Source: Acholoe squamosa
Taxonomy: Eukaryota > Annelida > Polychaeta > Phyllodocida > Polynoidae
Direction of reading: 5' to 3'
Assembly (NCBI GenBank): GCA_949317995.1
Contig: OX439038.1
Location: 35,903,113 to 35,967,112, forward strand
Length of the DNA stretch: 64,000 nt
In this document: piece after piece, positions 40,101 through 46,100 of the stretch
How the letters are laid out: every line of letters starts with the position of its first letter
How positions within the stretch are numbered: the first letter of the stretch is position 1
Notes under the pieces: generated by a model
What the model saw: the letters and a program-made list of their open reading frames with translations, nothing else
The model's database searches: none
What the model was told of the DNA's origin: nothing
Translations under genes and position numbers: made by a program

Positions 40101-43100
40101 TTGGTGCACACAAACCATTAACCCTTTAGGGGCTGCATAGAACTTAAACATTTTTTTTCATTGAACTTAGAAACAAGTAGGCCTGTGGTCTAGACTTAAC
40201 CTTCATAATGTTCACTAAGTAGTAATGGGAGGTAGTAACTTGTAATGAAAAAAACCGACAAATACATCACCCAAATTGGTTGATCATCTTTACATAATGG
40301 AGTATTCTCATATTTCTCTATGATTTGCCATCAGCTTCCATTGCAAGATTAGACTTATTACAAAGAAATGTGTCTCAAGGATATTTTCTTGGTTAAATTT
40401 GCTGTAAAGCATACACGGGCAGACCATGTATCATCAGTTCGCTCCAGCATGCCAAAGACACCAGTAGTCTTCCATGATCCAATTGAAAATGCAAATAAAA
40501 TTATATTACTGTTCTTTTGACAAAAAGTTATTGTGTATCCCACTATAGTTAACAGTTTGACTTGTGAGCCAGGCGGGGCTATGAGAATTTGATTATTTGT
40601 CAGCAATTAGGCAATTTATATATCAGTATACTCACTATTTGTCAGCAATTAGTCAATGGAGGTTAATATCTTGTTTCGGGGGAGGGGGGGCTCCCCCTCA
40701 ATATTTTTATGTCTGTCTCTTAGGGGGAGTCACAATAAAGTCTCCCCTGGCTTGTCTGTGTTCCCATGCACTTAAAGTGGCGTTACTGCCCTCAAGGCAA
40801 CCAATATGTGTTATACTGTTATATTACCACACATTAAGTCATACACTACATGTAACTTCTAAACCTCCATTACTCCTAATGCCTTACAATACAAAACATA
40901 CAATTTAAGCTTTTTCATTGTCCTACACTACTCCCTATTTTACCTCCTTTACCCATAACATCCTAGAGTTCTTTCACCTTAACCCCTCCCAGTACCCTTA
41001 CATCCTACACTACATATACCGTAATTGCTTGTTTAAGCGCACCTGCGCTCATAAATTTCAGCTCTCTGTTACCCCCTGCGGTAATACAGGACCTGCCCTC
41101 ATTTGAGGTCCATTTAAAGAGGAATTTTAGATTTCAGAGGGGGTCATACCCCTGCGCTCATACAGGACCTGCGCTCATTTGAGAGCCCTGCGTTTAAACA
41201 AGCAATTACAGTAAATGTTCTTTAACTTGTTCTATTACCCCTATTACATCCTACACTACATGTCACTACATATACATGTACTTTAACTTGTTCCATTACC
41301 CCTAACATCTTACACTACATACACATGTTTTTAACTTGTTCCATTACCCCTATTAAACACCATACATTACATATACATGTACTTTAACTTGTTCCATTAC
41401 CCCTAACATCCTACACTACATAAACATGTACTTTAACTTCTTCCATTACCCCTAATATCCTACACTACATATACACTTCAATCAAATTTGTGTATGCTTC
41501 TCCTGAACAATCTCCTGAACTATTTTTTCATTACCTTGGTAACCTCTACCACCTAAACGTTTCCCTCTTACATGACCCCTTATATCATCTACCACTGACA
41601 AGTTAAACCCCCTTTTCAGTCTTTGAGTTACATAATGCACAATTGAGCCTGATGGTAATGTATAATCTATATAGACAAACTCTTGTTGACTATTGAAAAG
41701 GAATGCCCCAAAAAATGCTTGTATCAATGTACATCTGCCTGAGGGTAAATTCAGAATTATCATCTTGTATCAGAATAAGATGTGAACTCACTGGATTGAT
41801 AATTTACACTACTGCACTTTATATATGTAAATTTCACCTTCCCTTTGTTGAAAATGCAGATGATGGACGGTGCTGATTTTGAGGGTGCTGCAGGAGCTGA
41901 ACAAGTTGGCATGACAGATGAGGAGCGTCGTGAAAAACGATTGGAGGATGGTATTGGTATACCAAACATTGTCTTAGACTGCTCAGACAAATTGACTTCC
42001 CTACCGAGTCGTATGTTTGACACTGGCAAACTACCAACCATACAAGAGGTATTTGAAAATTGAAAACACTTTTATTTAGAAAAAATAGTGCTTAGTTTAC
42101 CTTGCATTAACATTAATGCGGATTAATCTTAACATCAAATTCCTTACAATTTGTACTTCTTAGCTTTATGTACATCTTTGAATCATCTCTGATATATCAT
42201 TTTCCAGATCATGGATGGTTTGGGTCTGGGTCCCCATGGTCCTCCAATCCCACCAGCTGCTACTTTCAGCGTTGTCTGTTATCCAGTCAAGAGGCATGCA
42301 CCTCCTGGTGCAGAAGGTGGACACTACCTCTTTGTTGCATCATCCCCTGATGACCCGTAAGTGTATATCTTTCAAGGTACAAATGGTTTTTTCTCTTTCG
42401 ATGTGTATACTCTTTCCTAGAAGAGATAAAGTTTGGATATGTTTCAGTCAAATTGATGAAAAAACTGTGTTCAAAGCTTCCTAATAAATCTAGATATCAA
42501 AATGTGTTCACAGGAATATTGCTGTAGAAGAAAAACCTCCAGAGCCAGAAATTCCAGAAGAACAGCTTGTTACACCAGAAGTAGGACGTAAGGAGGAGCA
42601 GGCGTCAACAAAGGGTGGAAAGGCCAGCAAGGGAGATAAGACATCAGAGAGTAAAGGTAAAGGGGACAAAGGACGTAAGAGCAGTGCCAAGAGTCGACTT
42701 GGTAGACGTGGTTCTATAACTATCTCATCACCTCCACCTGGTATATCTACTCCAGCATCAGAGACTGAAGGAAGGTATGATATTTCTATATACATGGTAT
42801 CACAGTAATATACGAATCTCACTTAATTGGCCGAGAGACTTGTCTCCTCGGCCATATATACATCATGTAGGAGGGGGACAGCAGGTCATGTCAAAAACAG
42901 CCAAAAGTCCTCTACTATAGATCAGCTACTGAAATCAGTCAACCATGACGAAGACTGTGGTGTACCAGTGTACTAGTACCAGTGTACCAGTGAATTGCTA
43001 TTATTCCAGGTCGTTCTGGGACGGGCTGATAACTTCCACACCCACTCTAGGTGCCTCTAAGTACCTGTAGTCAATTGCTATTGTCCCAGGTCATCTAACA

Positions 43101-46100
43101 GCGCCGCAGCTCTGTCCCCTAGAGTCTCTGAGTGTTTGTTCAATCACTTCATAATTACACATCTCTACTACGATCTCTCGGCCATTACATCTGTGATGTA
43201 CAATTCACTCTTAATAATGTCCTCAACCAAGCGTGATCTCATTATAATGATGTGACTTAAATCTGATGACCCTATTCTCAACACATTCTATATTTTCCAA
43301 ATGGTTGCAGGAAATAGGCAAAAGAATATGCTTGGTATTTGTGATACATACTCAGTCCTTTAAAATGTTGTCTTTTACAACTTTCAGTACTGCAGCTGAT
43401 GGTGACTCTAAGACACCAAAGTAAGTAGAAATTTCTCTACTTTTTAAATTGAAGATTCATTGCCTTTTGCATTTATAAATATGACTTATGTATGTTGCCA
43501 TCTTTGTTGTTGCCTCCTTTCCCCTCTGAACGCTAGTAGTGATAGGGCATCTTGACTGCAGCAAACTATCTACACACACGCTCTTACACATCATTAGGAA
43601 GTTGTTATAGGTCTAGATACGAACTCTTTAAAAGTTTAAGAATTCTCACAATGTTATTCCTTGTGTAGAAGAAAATATCAGAGAAAATACCATACAAGTC
43701 ATTGCTTTGCTAATGCTTGTGTGTGTGCTTTTCCCTTCATCTCCACCTTGCTGATAAATGAAGAGAATATCAAGAGGCCTGCAAACATAATAACTATAAG
43801 ATACTTAGGTTATCTTAATGCTGTTCTGTTGTAATGTAGGGAAAGAGACCAAAGCGCAGGGCCCCGCGATGATAGGTGAGAGATGGCGTCAGATTCAACC
43901 TCACATTGTTTAAGCATTATTGTTATTTCACTTGTTCCTTTCCTTTGTTTCCATTCACTTCTTTTTACCCTGGTTGACTCATATGTAATGTCCCCCCTAA
44001 AGTTTTTAACTCATCCATGCTTGTTTAGGGCCTGCATGACTAAGGGTGTGCTGTTTAAAGTGATACTGTCATGTTCTGGCCACATGTCAGTATGTGCTCT
44101 ATGATAGATGCAGAACAGGTTCGCTAATGTAGGAAGCCATCTTTTTTCCTTTTACTTTCAACAGTAAAAAAATGTGTAGGACTACTGATTTGTTGAAAAT
44201 GTAGAATGGGTAGATCTTGTTGCTTAGGCAAAAAAAAAAAAAAGGTTTGTTTCCAGTTACCCGACCGACCCTAGCAAAACAGGCAGGGCTGTCATTTTTT
44301 AAATTTTTTTTTTGACAAGACCATATTAACAATAGCAATAGAGGTACAAAAATAGCAGACCACTTTTTGGAAAGATCTCTATCTGCCGATTAAGCCAATA
44401 TGCCAGTGTTCATAATACAGAAATGCCACTTTTCCTGGTTTACCAGGAATTCATGATTTTGATTCCAAGATTTCTGTATTAAATTATGTTAAATTCCTGG
44501 GAAAATGTGTCCCAAAGTCGAGTTTTCCTGGTTTTTGTCGGCCAGTGAGTGCCATCTCTGATAATACACTTTATATTCATTTAGCTTAGGCCAGGGGCAA
44601 AAAGAAAATAAGATTGTCAGGGGGGGGGGCTTGTTAGATATAGGGGGGGGGTCGCTTTGGTGGGGGGTCAAAACCTGATAAACCTTCACACTGGGGGGGG
44701 GGGTCAAAACTAAGTATGGGCAATTCAAATACCCATCATCATGCGCCATTCCATTTTTTTTAGGGGGGGGGGGGTTACAATCATTTTCATCATAGTGGTG
44801 GGGGTGGGGGAATCTGCCAATCCGTCAAAATCCATCAAGCCCCCACCCACCTGGTAATAAATGACTCGGCCCTTATCCCACCATCTCCCCTGAATATTAT
44901 TGGCAGATACCTTTATAAGGTTTCTGCCATTATTACGGCATTACCACCCCTGGAATCTTCCATTTTTAAAGGTCATGTTTCCCTCTCTCAGTACCCAGTA
45001 CAAAAGTGTACCTGGAGTATGGTTGTAGACCCATAGAACCTAGAAAACCCATTCAACTGTGGCCCTTCCAACCCAGTAATCCTCAATAATGAATAAGGTC
45101 TGGCTGAAGAGATTTCCCTACGGCCAGTTATAGTCAACATGATTCTTAGTTGCTAAAATTTAAAGATTTTGTATTTATATTTGTGTCCATGAACTACTTC
45201 GTTATATCAAATGAACTATATGGAACTCCTCCTTAAGGCGTCCAACACAGTGGCGTCCCTCCCCCTCCCCAGTCGCTGTGATTGGCTGAAACCCCACGTC
45301 CCCGTCTTTGATTGGCCGGACGCAGGAAGCATTGACCGTGCGTCCCCGTCTTTAATTGGTTGACGGAGTGGCGTGATCTGTCACCCGGGTGCATACTCAC
45401 CATTTGATTGGCTGTTGGTAGTGGCCTGACCTAGTTTTTCCTGACGGAAGCTATAACCCAGCTAGCACCACTCATGCAATTTATGTCATTCTTACGTGAA
45501 AACTCATCTTATTTACGTAAGAAAGACATCATTTGGATGAGTTGTGCTAGCAGGGAAGCATGTCTACCCAATTACTACCGGGCCACATCCAATTTGGACA
45601 GCTTAGAGTGGTGGAGAGACAATTAGTTGACTATAACCGGCCGTAGGGAAATCTCTTCAGCCAGACCTTATTCAGTAATGAGGATTACTGGGTTGGAAGG
45701 GCCACAGTTGAATGGGTTTTCTAGGTTCTATGGGTCTACATGCATACTCCAGGTACACTTTTTGTACTTTAATTGAAAGGTTTCAATATTTAATCTTCAA
45801 GAGGTCATCTGCCACTACAACAATGTTGTACCTATCAGTTACTTTCTTTTAAAAGTATCTTAAACCTCCTTAAGCCTTCATGATAATTTCATCCTTTACA
45901 TTTGTATCCATTACCTTTGCATCCTTGTAATGACCACTGCCTTATATATTGTTGGACTATTGTAGCCACATATCCTCTCAGATTCGCCTTGAAATTATGT
46001 TTCTTCTGATATATAACATGCCTATATTGGACAGGAGGAGGACTCCTTGGTCACCCCTACAAAAAAAAAAAAAATCAAAAAAAAAATCGACCCTACCATT

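Larger units (their letters stand above)
39690..41859 (+). other. HYDIN intron 20
   Basis: This 2.2-kb intron is made mostly of repeats: a dispersed segment shared with 8896-8960 and 9850-10000 (39859-40140), one shared with 7030-7200 (40588-40803), a CCGTAATTGC element and a tandem array. No exon was recognised. Confidence 0.72.

Noticed and set aside
41217-41476. Regular repeats as a CRISPR-like array
   Set aside because: The genome is animal, the units are contiguous tandem repeats of varying length without unique spacers, and no cas-like genes are present.
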